DNA of 64,000 nt, taken from Shimia sediminis (lineage in GTDB: Bacteria > Pseudomonadota > Alphaproteobacteria > Rhodobacterales > Rhodobacteraceae). Shown here in pieces: positions 51,562 through 59,427 of this stretch. Location: positions 124,001 to 188,000 of the forward strand of contig NZ_RYZK01000004.1 of assembly GCF_003990645.1 (NCBI RefSeq), given 5' to 3'. The position numbers and the translations under genes are program-made. The first letter of the stretch is position 1, and the number at the start of each line of letters is the position of its first letter. Below the pieces are notes generated by a model that was given only the letters and a program-made list of their open reading frames with translations, had not been told where the DNA came from and made no database searches.

Positions 51562-52074
51562 CTAGAGAGCGCGCGACTCGCGGTCAAGCCGACGTCGAAA
51601 CGGCCAGCGGATCAGCGCAACACTGAGACTCATGATCCCCAGCCCCGCGATCAACCCGGCCCCGGAGAACACAAGCCCCTCAAAGGTCAGCGGCATGGCG
51701 GGGCGGAAATCCTGCCAGGCGGCTTCGGCAATCTCGCCATCGGTAAAGCGCCCCGCGTTATAGGCCCGCGTGAACGGCCCGGCCTCGCGCATGGCCTCAA
51801 GATCGCCCGCAAGACGGTCATGGCGCCCGATTGTCTCCACCATGGTATCGGCCCGTGCCGCCCCCATGGTGCCGCCCTTGGCAAGATCCACAAGCGCTGC
51901 CTCACGGCTCAGACCCACCTCGGCCGCATCCGCATCAAATTCAGCCACAACCCGGCCCAATTCATCCACGGCCCCCGCCAGGCGTTGCAGGTATTGCTGG
52001 GAAAACTCCGGGAATTGCGACAACCCGGCTGCGCCACTCAGGCCTCCGGCCAATACCACCACACGTGCAAACAT
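51562..52074 (-). CDS. DUF2937 family membrane protein
   Basis: A 170-residue protein with an N-terminal hydrophobic segment (MFARVVVLAGGLSGAAGLSQ) and a C-terminal membrane helix (LIAGLGIMSLSVALIRWPFR), with an acidic helical region between. FPEFSQQYLQRLAGAVDEL, the fingerprint of DUF2937, starts at about residue 21. The function is unknown. The start could also be 52104; the ATG at 52074 follows AGGGTG. It lies between the proS terminator and lolC. Confidence 0.8.
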   Translation of the reverse strand: MFARVVVLAGGLSGAAGLSQFPEFSQQYLQRLAGAVDELGRVVAEFDADAAEVGLSREAALVDLAKGGTMGAARADTMVETIGRHDRLAGDLEAMREAGPFTRAYNAGRFTDGEIAEAAWQDFRPAMPLTFEGLVFSGAGLIAGLGIMSLSVALIRWPFRRRLDRESRAL

Positions 52075-52114
52075 GTTCACCCTCACTTTGCCCCAGCCTA
52101 TCACCTCGTGCCCA

Positions 52115-52141
52115 ACAAAAAAGGGGCACGAAACGCCCCTT
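52115..52141 (-). terminator. Intrinsic terminator of proS
   Basis: On the minus strand AAGGGGC pairs with GCCCCTT around a 7-base loop, followed by TTTTTTG (52115-52120). Stem arms lie at 52121-52127 and 52135-52141. It ends the proS transcript 40 bases before the DUF2937 start. Confidence 0.82.
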
Positions 52142-52227
52142 CTTCATCTTGCCAAAAATACTCGCGCCGCAGGCAAATCCCGAGGCCCCACCCGGGGCCG
52201 AGATATCCAGCGCGCCCCTTGGGGCGC
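52141..52227. repeat. Dispersed 3'-end repeat, copy 2, with two hairpins
   Basis: TCTTCATCTTGCCAAAAATA followed by CTCGCGCCGCAGGC (52141-52174) matches 47182-47216. It is followed by two perfect hairpins: GGCCCC/GGGGCC at 52184-52199 and GCGCCCC/GGGGCGC at 52212-52227. The proS terminator is on its other side. Confidence 0.7.
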
Positions 52228-52236
52228 ACAATTTGC

Positions 52237-53589
52237 TTACAGCCCGCGCACCATGTGGCCTTTGTAGATCTCCGCAACCTTGGCCAAGGCCTGTTCGGGC
52301 GGCATCTCTTCGCTCTCACCCGTGCGACGACAGGTCAATTCCACAACGCCATTTTTCAGCCCCCGCGGCCCCACGGTGATGCGCCAGGGCAGACCGATCA
52401 GGTCCATGGTGGCAAACTTGGCCCCTGCCCGCTCTTTGCGGTCGTCATAGAGCGGCTCAAGGCCCAGCGCGGTCAGCGACTTGTACAGCGCATCACAGGC
52501 GGCGTCCGCCTCGTCGTCCCCCTGTTTCAGGTTTACGATACCGCAGTGGAACGGCGTCACACCTTCGGGCCAGATAATGCCCTTGTCGTCATGGCTGGCC
52601 TCAATAATGGCGCCCAACAGACGCGAGACACCAATCCCGTGCGAGCCCATGTGCACCGGCACGGGCTTGCCGTCCGGACCTTGGACCGTGGCGCCCAGCG
52701 CTTCGGAGTACTTTGTGCCAAAGTAAAAGATCTGCCCCACCTCGATACCGCGCGCCACGCGACGGCGCTCCTCGGGCACCTCGTTGAACAGTGCCTCATC
52801 GTGGGTCTCATCGGTGCGCGCGTATTTCGAGGTGAACTCTTCCAGCACGCCCTGACACTGCTCGACACTGTCATAGTCGATCTCGCGGTCGCCAAAGGAC
52901 AGGTCCGTGACGGCGCTGTCATAGAACACTTCGGACTCGCCGGTATCCGCCAGCACGAGGAATTCGTGGGTGTCATCGCCACCAATCGGGCCGGAATCGG
53001 CGCGCATCGGGATCGCCTGCAGGCCCATACGCTCGTAGGTGCGCAGATAGCTTACCAGGTGACGGTTATAGGCGTGCAGCGCGTCTTCTTTGGTGAGGTC
53101 AAAGTTGTAGCCGTCTTTCATGTAGAATTCGCGACCCCGCATCACGCCAAAACGTGGACGGATTTCGTCGCGGAACTTCCACTGGATTTGATAGAGGGTC
53201 AGCGGCAGGTCCTTGTAGGACGACACGTGGCTGCGGAAGATGTCCGTAACCATCTCTTCGGCGGTCGGCGTATAGAGCATGTCGCGGCCGTGACGGTCCT
53301 GCATCCGCAGCATTTCCTGACCGTAATCGTCGTAACGACCGGATTCACGCCACAGGTCGGCGCCCTGCAGGATTGGCATCTGGATCGGAATGTGACCGGC
53401 GCGCATCTGCTCTTCGTGCACGATGTTCTCGATCTTGCGCAGCACCTTGAAGCCCATCGGCAGCCAGGAATAGATCCCGGCGCTTTGCTGTTTGATCATG
53501 CCAGCGCGCAGCATGTAACGGTGGCTGACGATCTGCGCCTCGGCGGGCGTCTCTTTGAGGACAGGCAGGAAATAGCGGGAGAGGCGCAT
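52237..53589 (-). CDS. proS: Prolyl-tRNA synthetase
   Basis: A 450-residue class II synthetase. The family N-terminus is [19 protein letters not shown]; motif 2 region reads [26 protein letters not shown], and motif 3 includes [13 protein letters not shown]. It lacks the roughly 120-residue editing insertion of E. coli ProS (about 570 residues), as is usual in alphaproteobacteria. Mischarged Ala-tRNAPro must be cleared by a separate factor, not seen here. It is divergent from the SLC13 gene. Confidence 0.97.
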   Translation of the reverse strand: MRLSRYFLPVLKETPAEAQIVSHRYMLRAGMIKQQSAGIYSWLPMGFKVLRKIENIVHEEQMRAGHIPIQMPILQGADLWRESGRYDDYGQEMLRMQDRHGRDMLYTPTAEEMVTDIFRSHVSSYKDLPLTLYQIQWKFRDEIRPRFGVMRGREFYMKDGYNFDLTKEDALHAYNRHLVSYLRTYERMGLQAIPMRADSGPIGGDDTHEFLVLADTGESEVFYDSAVTDLSFGDREIDYDSVEQCQGVLEEFTSKYARTDETHDEALFNEVPEERRRVARGIEVGQIFYFGTKYSEALGATVQGPDGKPVPVHMGSHGIGVSRLLGAIIEASHDDKGIIWPEGVTPFHCGIVNLKQGDDEADAACDALYKSLTALGLEPLYDDRKERAGAKFATMDLIGLPWRITVGPRGLKNGVVELTCRRTGESEEMPPEQALAKVAEIYKGHMVRGL

Positions 53590-53800
53590 CTCGGGTCTCT
53601 TTCTAAGGTAGTCGGGTCGCAGGGTCGGTCCGCGCCCATGAATTCATCGTCCAGCGGTTTAGGCCAGCCCGCGCGCCCTGACAAGCGCGTGCAGGCGTGA
53701 ATCCAGCAAAACAAGTGACAGAAGCGCATCAATAGTGTCAGATTGGACCTATCGGTTGGGTGCGAGGGGTGTCGCGCAGGCCAGACGAGGAAGTGAGCTA

Positions 53801-55684
53801 TTGGAACCCGTCGCTTTTACGTATGAAATGGCCGTCGTTTTGGCCGTGCTGGGCCTGACGGTCTTTTTGTTTGTGTCAGAATTGATCCGGATCGACCTGA
53901 CCGCGATCCTGGTTCTGGTGATTGTCGGGCTCTTGTCTTATGCGCCGGGGCTGGACAACCTGGCTGATGTCAATCAGCTGTTTGAGGGCTTTGCGTCCAA
54001 CGCGGTGATCTCGATCATCGCGGTGATGATCCTGGGGTCCGGGCTGGACAAGACCGGGATCATGAACAAGGTCGCCGCCAAGATCCTGAAGGTGGGCGGC
54101 GGCACCGAGGCGCGTATCCTGCCCATCGTCTCTGGCACTGTCGGGGTGATTTCCAGTTTCATGCAGAACGTCGGCGCCGCAGCCCTGTTCATGCCGGTGG
54201 TGAGCCGGATTTCGGCGCGCTCGGGCATTCCGCTGTCACGGCTTTTGATGCCCATGGGGTTCTGCGCCATTCTGGGCGGCACGATGACCATGGTCGGCTC
54301 ATCCCCGCTGATCCTGCTGAATGACCTTGTACGCTCGGCCAATGCGAACCTGTCGCCCGAGATGCAGATGGAAGAGTTCGGATTGTTCTCGGTCACGCCC
54401 ATCGGGGTGGTGCTGATCGCGACCGGAATCCTGTATTTCCTGCTGCTCGGGCGTTGGGTGCTGCCCGACACGCAGAGCCTGTCGGATGCGACCTCGGGCA
54501 AGGACACCAAGGATTATCTGAAGCGGGTATATGGTATTCGCGCCGATGTGTTTGAGGTCGAAGTGCCGGAAGACAGTGATCTGGTGGGCCAGATCATCGC
54601 AGACATCAACCACGAGCATCACCTTTACATCATTTCCACCAGCTATCGCGGCAAGGTGTCGATGCTGCAGATCCTGACCGCAGAAATTGCTGCGCCCTGT
54701 CGGCTGGCGATCATTGGCAAGGGGCGCGTCGTCGAGGAGTTTGCCGAACAATACGGATTGCGGGTGCTGCCTCAGCTCGAGGTTTTTTCGGAAGAGTTTG
54801 CCCTGACAAATGCCGGGATAGCCGAACTGGTGATCCCGCCGGACAGTGCCATGATCGGCAAATGCCCGCGCGAATTGCAGCTGCGCAAATCCACTGGAGT
54901 TTCGCTGTTGGCGATCCACCGTGGCGAAGAAACGCTAAGCCATGTGCAGACGCCCGAGCATGAGCCAACCCAGATCGGGCTGGTCGAGTTTCAGGCAGGT
55001 GACATGCTGGTGGTGCATTCGCGTTGGGAGGCGTTGACCAAGCTCAAGCAGAATTCGGACCTGATCGTGGTCACCTCGGATTTCCCGCAGGAAGAGTTGC
55101 GGCCGCAAAAGGTGGGCTGGGCGCTGTTGTTCTTTGTGATCTCGCTGGCGCTGATCCTGTTTTCCGATGTGCGCCTGTCCCTGTGTCTGCTAACGGGTGC
55201 GGTGGGCATGTTGCTGACGCGGGTCCTGTCGATTGACGAGGCTTATCGCGCGGTGGGATGGAACACGGTGTTCCTGTTGGCCTGTCTCATACCCCTTGGA
55301 CAGGCGGTGCAGAACACCGGAACGGCGGCGTGGATTGCGCAGGTGGTGCTGGGCGTGCTGGATGGCTGGCCCATTTGGGCCCTGCAGGCCGGTGTGGCCA
55401 TTCTGGCGACCGGGTTTTCACTGGTCATGTCCAATGTGGGAGCAACGGTGCTCTTGGTACCGCTGGCGATCTCAATCGCGGTGGCAGCGGGGGGCAACCC
55501 GGCGATTTTTGCGCTGACGGTGGCGATCTCGACCTCGAACAGTTTCATCATTCCGACGCATCAGGTGAATGCGCTGGTGATGGGGCCTGCGGGCTACAAG
55601 GTAAAGGATTTCATCCGCTCCGGCACCATCATGACGGTGTTGTTCCTGGTGGTGTCACTGGTGATGCTGAACGTGGTGTTCTGA
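53801..55684 (+). CDS. SLC13-family permease with TrkA-C domains
   Basis: A 627-residue membrane protein. Membrane blocks occupy about residues 10-225 and 450-627, with a cytoplasmic centre containing two RCK_C/TrkA-C domains (FEVEVPEDSDLVGQIIADIN; IAELVIPPDSAMIGKCPREL). Such proteins are sodium/anion symporters for sulfate or dicarboxylates; the substrate is not defined. The start is set at TTG 53801, which follows GAGGAAGTGAG; GTG 53735 and ATG 53828 are alternatives. A sulfur-compound role is possible but not supported by context. Confidence 0.87.
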   Translation: MEPVAFTYEMAVVLAVLGLTVFLFVSELIRIDLTAILVLVIVGLLSYAPGLDNLADVNQLFEGFASNAVISIIAVMILGSGLDKTGIMNKVAAKILKVGGGTEARILPIVSGTVGVISSFMQNVGAAALFMPVVSRISARSGIPLSRLLMPMGFCAILGGTMTMVGSSPLILLNDLVRSANANLSPEMQMEEFGLFSVTPIGVVLIATGILYFLLLGRWVLPDTQSLSDATSGKDTKDYLKRVYGIRADVFEVEVPEDSDLVGQIIADINHEHHLYIISTSYRGKVSMLQILTAEIAAPCRLAIIGKGRVVEEFAEQYGLRVLPQLEVFSEEFALTNAGIAELVIPPDSAMIGKCPRELQLRKSTGVSLLAIHRGEETLSHVQTPEHEPTQIGLVEFQAGDMLVVHSRWEALTKLKQNSDLIVVTSDFPQEELRPQKVGWALLFFVISLALILFSDVRLSLCLLTGAVGMLLTRVLSIDEAYRAVGWNTVFLLACLIPLGQAVQNTGTAAWIAQVVLGVLDGWPIWALQAGVAILATGFSLVMSNVGATVLLVPLAISIAVAAGGNPAIFALTVAISTSNSFIIPTHQVNALVMGPAGYKVKDFIRSGTIMTVLFLVVSLVMLNVVF

Positions 55685-55697
55685 GCCGGACGGGGGG

Positions 55698-55740
55698 AAG
55701 CGGTTTCGAAACCGCTTGCCAAGGCGTTTCGAAACGCCTT
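55698..55740. repeat. Pair of perfect palindromes after the SLC13 gene
   Basis: AAGCGGTTTCGAAACCGCTT (55698-55717) and AAGGCGTTTCGAAACGCCTT (55721-55740) are each perfect 20-bp palindromes separated by three bases. Both are centred on TTTCGAAA. They lie between convergent SLC13 and cupin genes, as the pair at 1492-1540 lies between convergent genes. Bidirectional termination is likely. Confidence 0.78.
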
Positions 55741-55749
55741 GTTCCGCCG

Positions 55750-56295
55750 CTAGCCGTGACCGAAACGATCCGCGGCCATGAGCTTTTCGTAATTCTCATC
55801 GTCAAAGGGCATGGCGTCACCCTTGTCGATGTCAAAGAGCGTGCGCTCCACGGTGGTCAGCGCCCCAAGATAGACATGCAGACCATTGCAGGGTGTCTCT
55901 GACACACAGGTGACCGAGTGGATCGCGTTGGGCCCAAAGGACAGCGCATCGCCGGGGCCAAGAAACACATCCGAGCTTTTGCGCAATCCGCCTGCGGGGT
56001 CGGCGTTGAAGAAATCGTTGCGCTCGCGCCCCCGAAACACGCCGATCGACCCTGAGAGCTGGTGGTCATGGGCAGGCACGGACATGCCGGGATGAAAATG
56101 GCAGTACCAGATGGATACGGTGTCATCTTCAAAAAGAATCACATCATCACCCGGATCACCAAAGGCGCGCGCGGCGGCGTCGGGGTCAGCCACCACCTCT
56201 TCGACAATGGCGCGCACTTTGGCGCGGGCCTCGGGCGTTTTGGCAGCGGCGCGCAGGCGGGCAACGATGTCGTCGATGTTCAATGGCTCGGGCAT
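55750..56295 (-). CDS. Cupin-fold protein of the cysteine dioxygenase type
   Basis: A 181-residue protein with metal ligands visible: CHFHPGMSVPAHDHQLSG gives His76 and His78, and FGPNAIHSV gives His126. The geometry and the length resemble thiol dioxygenases (cysteine dioxygenase or 3-mercaptopropionate dioxygenase) more than other cupins. The ATG at 56295 follows an AGGGGA ribosome site. The substrate thiol cannot be inferred. It is downstream of a LuxR regulator gene on the same strand, with a gene-free 313-base gap (56296-56608). Confidence 0.75.
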   Translation of the reverse strand: MPEPLNIDDIVARLRAAAKTPEARAKVRAIVEEVVADPDAAARAFGDPGDDVILFEDDTVSIWYCHFHPGMSVPAHDHQLSGSIGVFRGRERNDFFNADPAGGLRKSSDVFLGPGDALSFGPNAIHSVTCVSETPCNGLHVYLGALTTVERTLFDIDKGDAMPFDDENYEKLMAADRFGHG

Positions 56296-56559
56296 GGGTG
56301 TCCCCTGTCTCAAACTCTGTTCACAATGGATATTTGCCCAATGCGACCCGGTGGGTCCAGCGATTAGAAACACAATCAATTGCGCGGGTGCAGGTCGCGC
56401 TGCCGCCCAAATGGGGATGAAGGCGGCAGCGCACATGTGATCGAAGCCAGAACAACAGCCCCAACCCCAAGGTTCCAAATATGCCCAGACCGGAAAGGAC
56501 GCCGGTTGGGCAACCACTCACGGAACACTCCAAGTATGGCACCTTTTTACGGGAAACGG

Positions 56560-56579
56560 AACTGTGGAAAACCACAGTT
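56560..56579 (-). terminator. Hairpin after the LuxR gene
   Basis: AACTGTGG (56560-56567) pairs with CCACAGTT (56572-56579) across four bases. It lies 30 bases after the LuxR stop. In the spacer 56296-56608 I see no other feature; a minus-strand frame of 84 codons with one hydrophobic stretch begins inside this hairpin and is not considered a gene. Confidence 0.5.
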
Positions 56580-56608
56580 GCTTGTGGCCGGATCGCGCCC
56601 GGAGGCGA

Positions 56609-57412
56609 TCAGCCCTGCACGAACAACTGGTTCAGAAAGCTGACCTTGGCCACCGCGTGGGCCGTGGTTTCAACGGCCAAAGCCTCGCGGGCCCGGCGCA
56701 GGTGTTTCTCAATCGCGCTGCGTGACAGGGCCGTGATTTCGCAGATGTCGCGCAGGGATTTGCCATCTGCCAACAGCTCGAGGATTTCGCGTTGGCGTGT
56801 GGTGAGACGCGCGCCGCTGACGTCGAGCGGCATCTGGCTGAGTTTCAGATGCAGGGTCTGGGCAATCGCCATGAGGCTTTCGCCATGTTGCGCCCAATGC
56901 GCATCGACGTCCCCCTGAGACACGCCATGCTGCGCGGCCATGCCCATCGCGCCCTTGGAACGGGGCTGGGTGACCGGGAAGCTGACCGTGTAGCCCGCAC
57001 GCCGACGCCCCGAGCCAAGCTGATCCATGACCTTGCATTCGCTGGCGCTGAGACGCCCGGCGGCGCGTTCGGCGTGTGCCCAGCCCCAACTGCAGGCGCC
57101 GCTGTTCTCGCGCACCCAACGGAAATCGGCGCTGCGCAGGTAGGCCCCGCTTTGATGAAAGGCACGCACGGCCTCGGGAGAATGGGTGCTGAGGAAAAAC
57201 GCGTCATCGGGGTCGCCAATGCCAACCCCCACCCGGTAGCGTGTAAAACCGTAGTTGACCCGTTCGAACCCGAACTGTTGCAGGGCGGTGGTGCCTTCGC
57301 GCCAGGCATCCTCGACCGTTTCGGCGGCCCCAATCTGGCAAATCGCCCGCACAGTGGCCTGCGGGGACAGGCTATGGAGGCACTCGGAAAACTCATCTGA
57401 CCGCAAAGGCAT
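56609..57412 (-). CDS. LuxR-type regulator with autoinducer-binding domain (orphan)
   Basis: A 267-residue regulator. An autoinducer-binding-like domain spans about residues 25-175 (FERVNYGFTRYRVGVG; SADFRWVRENSGACSWGW), and a LuxR helix-turn-helix spans about 203-262 (LTTRQREILELLADGKSLRDIC). No luxI-type synthase is in the window, so it is a candidate solo. Several positions usually conserved for acyl-homoserine-lactone binding look altered, so the ligand may be different. It diverges from the AI-2E family gene and is upstream of the cupin gene. Confidence 0.86.
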   Translation of the reverse strand: MPLRSDEFSECLHSLSPQATVRAICQIGAAETVEDAWREGTTALQQFGFERVNYGFTRYRVGVGIGDPDDAFFLSTHSPEAVRAFHQSGAYLRSADFRWVRENSGACSWGWAHAERAAGRLSASECKVMDQLGSGRRRAGYTVSFPVTQPRSKGAMGMAAQHGVSQGDVDAHWAQHGESLMAIAQTLHLKLSQMPLDVSGARLTTRQREILELLADGKSLRDICEITALSRSAIEKHLRRAREALAVETTAHAVAKVSFLNQLFVQG

Positions 57413-57572
57413 ACTATTATGGTTAGGGTCATGACCCCGGCTTGTCGAGACCCGGGAGGCGGCGGGCGGGGCGGAACAGCCACAGCAATCTGCACAGAAA
57501 CGCCGGTCGGCCCTTGAAAAGCCAGCCCATTTGATAAATCCATGAGGGGTGGTTTGAATAAGAGGTTTTCAC

Positions 57573-58664
57573 ATGGCGTTACCAGTTCGACAGCAGGTCA
57601 CTTATTGGGGCATCGCCATGGGCGTGTTTGTGCTGGCGCTGTGGTACCTCGGCGACATCATGCTGCCCTTTGTGCTGGGGGGGGCGATTGCCTATTTCCT
57701 GGATCCGGTGGCGGATCGGCTGGAAAAGATCGGGCTGAGCCGGGTCATGGCCACGGTGCTGATCACGCTGGTTGCACTGGTGGCGGCGGTGATCCTGTTG
57801 CTGGCGGTTGTCCCAATGTTGATCGAGCAAACCATCGCGCTGGTTGAAACGGCACCGCAACTGGCCACGGATTTGCTGACCTTTATCAACACGCGATTTC
57901 CGGACCTGCTGAAAGAGGGTTCTGTTGTACAAAGCTCGTTGCAGTCCATCGGAACCGCGGTAAAGGAACATGGGGGCGAGCTGTTGCAGGGTGTGCTGAG
58001 CTCGGCCATTTCGGTGATCAACGTGGTGGCCTTGATGGTCATCGTGCCGGTGGTGGCCTTTTACCTGCTGCTGGACTGGGACAAGATGGTTCAGGTCATC
58101 AACGACCTGTTGCCGCTGGACTATGCGCCGACAATCCGGCTGTTGGCCGGAGAGATTGATAACACGCTGGCATCATTCATTCGCGGCATGGGATCAGTCT
58201 GCATGATGCTCGGGGCCTATTACGCGATTGCCCTGATGCTGGTGGGGCTGCAATTCGGGCTGGTGGTTGGCTTTGTCGCCGGGGCGCTGACCTTCATCCC
58301 TTATGTCGGGGCCTTGATCGGCGGGGCGTTGGCCATCGGACTGGGCGTGTTCCAGTTCTGGGGTGATTGGGTGTCTTTGGGGCTTGTTGGTGGCATCTTT
58401 GTCGTGGGCCAGGTGATTGAGGGCAATGTGTTGACGCCCAAGCTGGTGGGCTCCTCGGTGGGGCTGCACCCGGTCTGGCTGATCTTTGCGCTGTCGGTTT
58501 TTGGCGCGTTGTTTGGCTTTGTCGGCATGTTGGTGGCGGTGCCGCTGGCCGCCGCGATCGGTGTGCTTGCGCGGTTCTTCATCGGGCAATACACCGGGTC
58601 GAAACTGTATTCCGGGCGCGCAGGTATGTCGCCCGCCAACACCGACGAGACACAAGACAGCTGA
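57573..58664 (+). CDS. AI-2E family transporter (PerM-like)
   Basis: A 363-residue polytopic protein with about eight helices and a central soluble stretch (about residues 75-140). Typical features are LGDIMLPFVLGGAIAYFLDP near the N-terminus and the conserved FIPYVGALIGGALAIGLG. The family name comes from one autoinducer-2 exporter; most members are antiporters or permeases of unknown substrate. The upstream Hda-like arrangement is conserved: the stop is one base before that gene. Confidence 0.92.
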   Translation: MALPVRQQVTYWGIAMGVFVLALWYLGDIMLPFVLGGAIAYFLDPVADRLEKIGLSRVMATVLITLVALVAAVILLLAVVPMLIEQTIALVETAPQLATDLLTFINTRFPDLLKEGSVVQSSLQSIGTAVKEHGGELLQGVLSSAISVINVVALMVIVPVVAFYLLLDWDKMVQVINDLLPLDYAPTIRLLAGEIDNTLASFIRGMGSVCMMLGAYYAIALMLVGLQFGLVVGFVAGALTFIPYVGALIGGALAIGLGVFQFWGDWVSLGLVGGIFVVGQVIEGNVLTPKLVGSSVGLHPVWLIFALSVFGALFGFVGMLVAVPLAAAIGVLARFFIGQYTGSKLYSGRAGMSPANTDETQDS

Positions 58665-58665
58665 G

Positions 58666-59340
58666 ATGCCTGAGCAACTGAACCTGACCCTGCCGGTGCG
58701 TACAGCGCTGGGGCGGGATGACTTTTTCGTCAGCCCCGCCAACGCCATGGCGCTGGGGCTGATCGAGGCCTGGCCAAACTGGGCGGGCGGCAAGCTGGTT
58801 TTGTCGGGACCAACCGGCGCGGGCAAGACTCATCTGGTGCATGTCTGGGCGGCGATGAGTGGCGCGCGCATTGTGGCGGCGCGTGATCTGCGCGAAGACG
58901 GCATTCCCGATCTTGCGCGGGGGCCGGTGGCGGTCGAGGATGTGCCGGAGATCGCAGACAGGCCAAACGCACAAAACGCGCTGTTCCATTTGCACAACCT
59001 CGTGCTGGCCGAGGGCCAAACCCTGCTGCTGACCGGCGAGAGCGATCCAAAGCATTGGGGCCTGACCCTGCCCGACCTGATGAGCCGTATGCAGGGCACC
59101 ACCGTGGCGGCCTTGGAACAGCCTGACGACACGCTTTTGACGGTGGTTCTGGCCAAGCTGTTCCACGACCGTCAGTTGACCCCCCACCCCGACACCATCC
59201 CCTATCTGGTGCGCCAGATGGACCGGTCGTTCGAGGCGGCACAGGCCTTGGTCGAGGCGCTGGACCAGCTGTCCCTCAGTGAAAAGCGGCCCATTACACG
59301 GGCGCTGGCCAGGCGGGTGATCGAGGCGGGCCAAGGCTGA
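58666..59340 (+). CDS. DnaA-related ATPase (Hda-like regulatory inactivator)
   Basis: A 224-residue AAA+ protein equal to the ATPase domains of DnaA, without its C-terminal DNA-binding domain. Walker A is GPTGAGKTHL (about residues 47-56), and the sensor-type segment includes LTLPDLMSRMQ. Hda-like proteins bind the DNA clamp and stimulate ATP hydrolysis by DnaA after replication starts. The N-terminal EQLNLTLPVRTALGRDDFF includes a clamp-binding-like QLNL. The ATG lies one base after the AI-2E stop. Confidence 0.9.
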   Translation: MPEQLNLTLPVRTALGRDDFFVSPANAMALGLIEAWPNWAGGKLVLSGPTGAGKTHLVHVWAAMSGARIVAARDLREDGIPDLARGPVAVEDVPEIADRPNAQNALFHLHNLVLAEGQTLLLTGESDPKHWGLTLPDLMSRMQGTTVAALEQPDDTLLTVVLAKLFHDRQLTPHPDTIPYLVRQMDRSFEAAQALVEALDQLSLSEKRPITRALARRVIEAGQG

Positions 59341-59427
59341 CGGGCGGGCACTGGACTCTCTGCAAAAACAGGCAGATACTTCGGTTTCTTTCACGTTTCC
59401 GTTACCCGCCAATGGCAGAGCTTGTCC

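Noticed and set aside
51820-53700. 626-codon plus-strand open frame across proS
   Set aside because: Antisense shadow of proS; low-complexity His/Arg-rich translation with no family features.
56321-56575. 84-codon minus-strand frame with one hydrophobic segment between LuxR and cupin genes
   Set aside because: It begins inside a hairpin, has no ribosome site, and the translation outside the hydrophobic stretch is not protein-like. A gene remnant is possible but unsupported.
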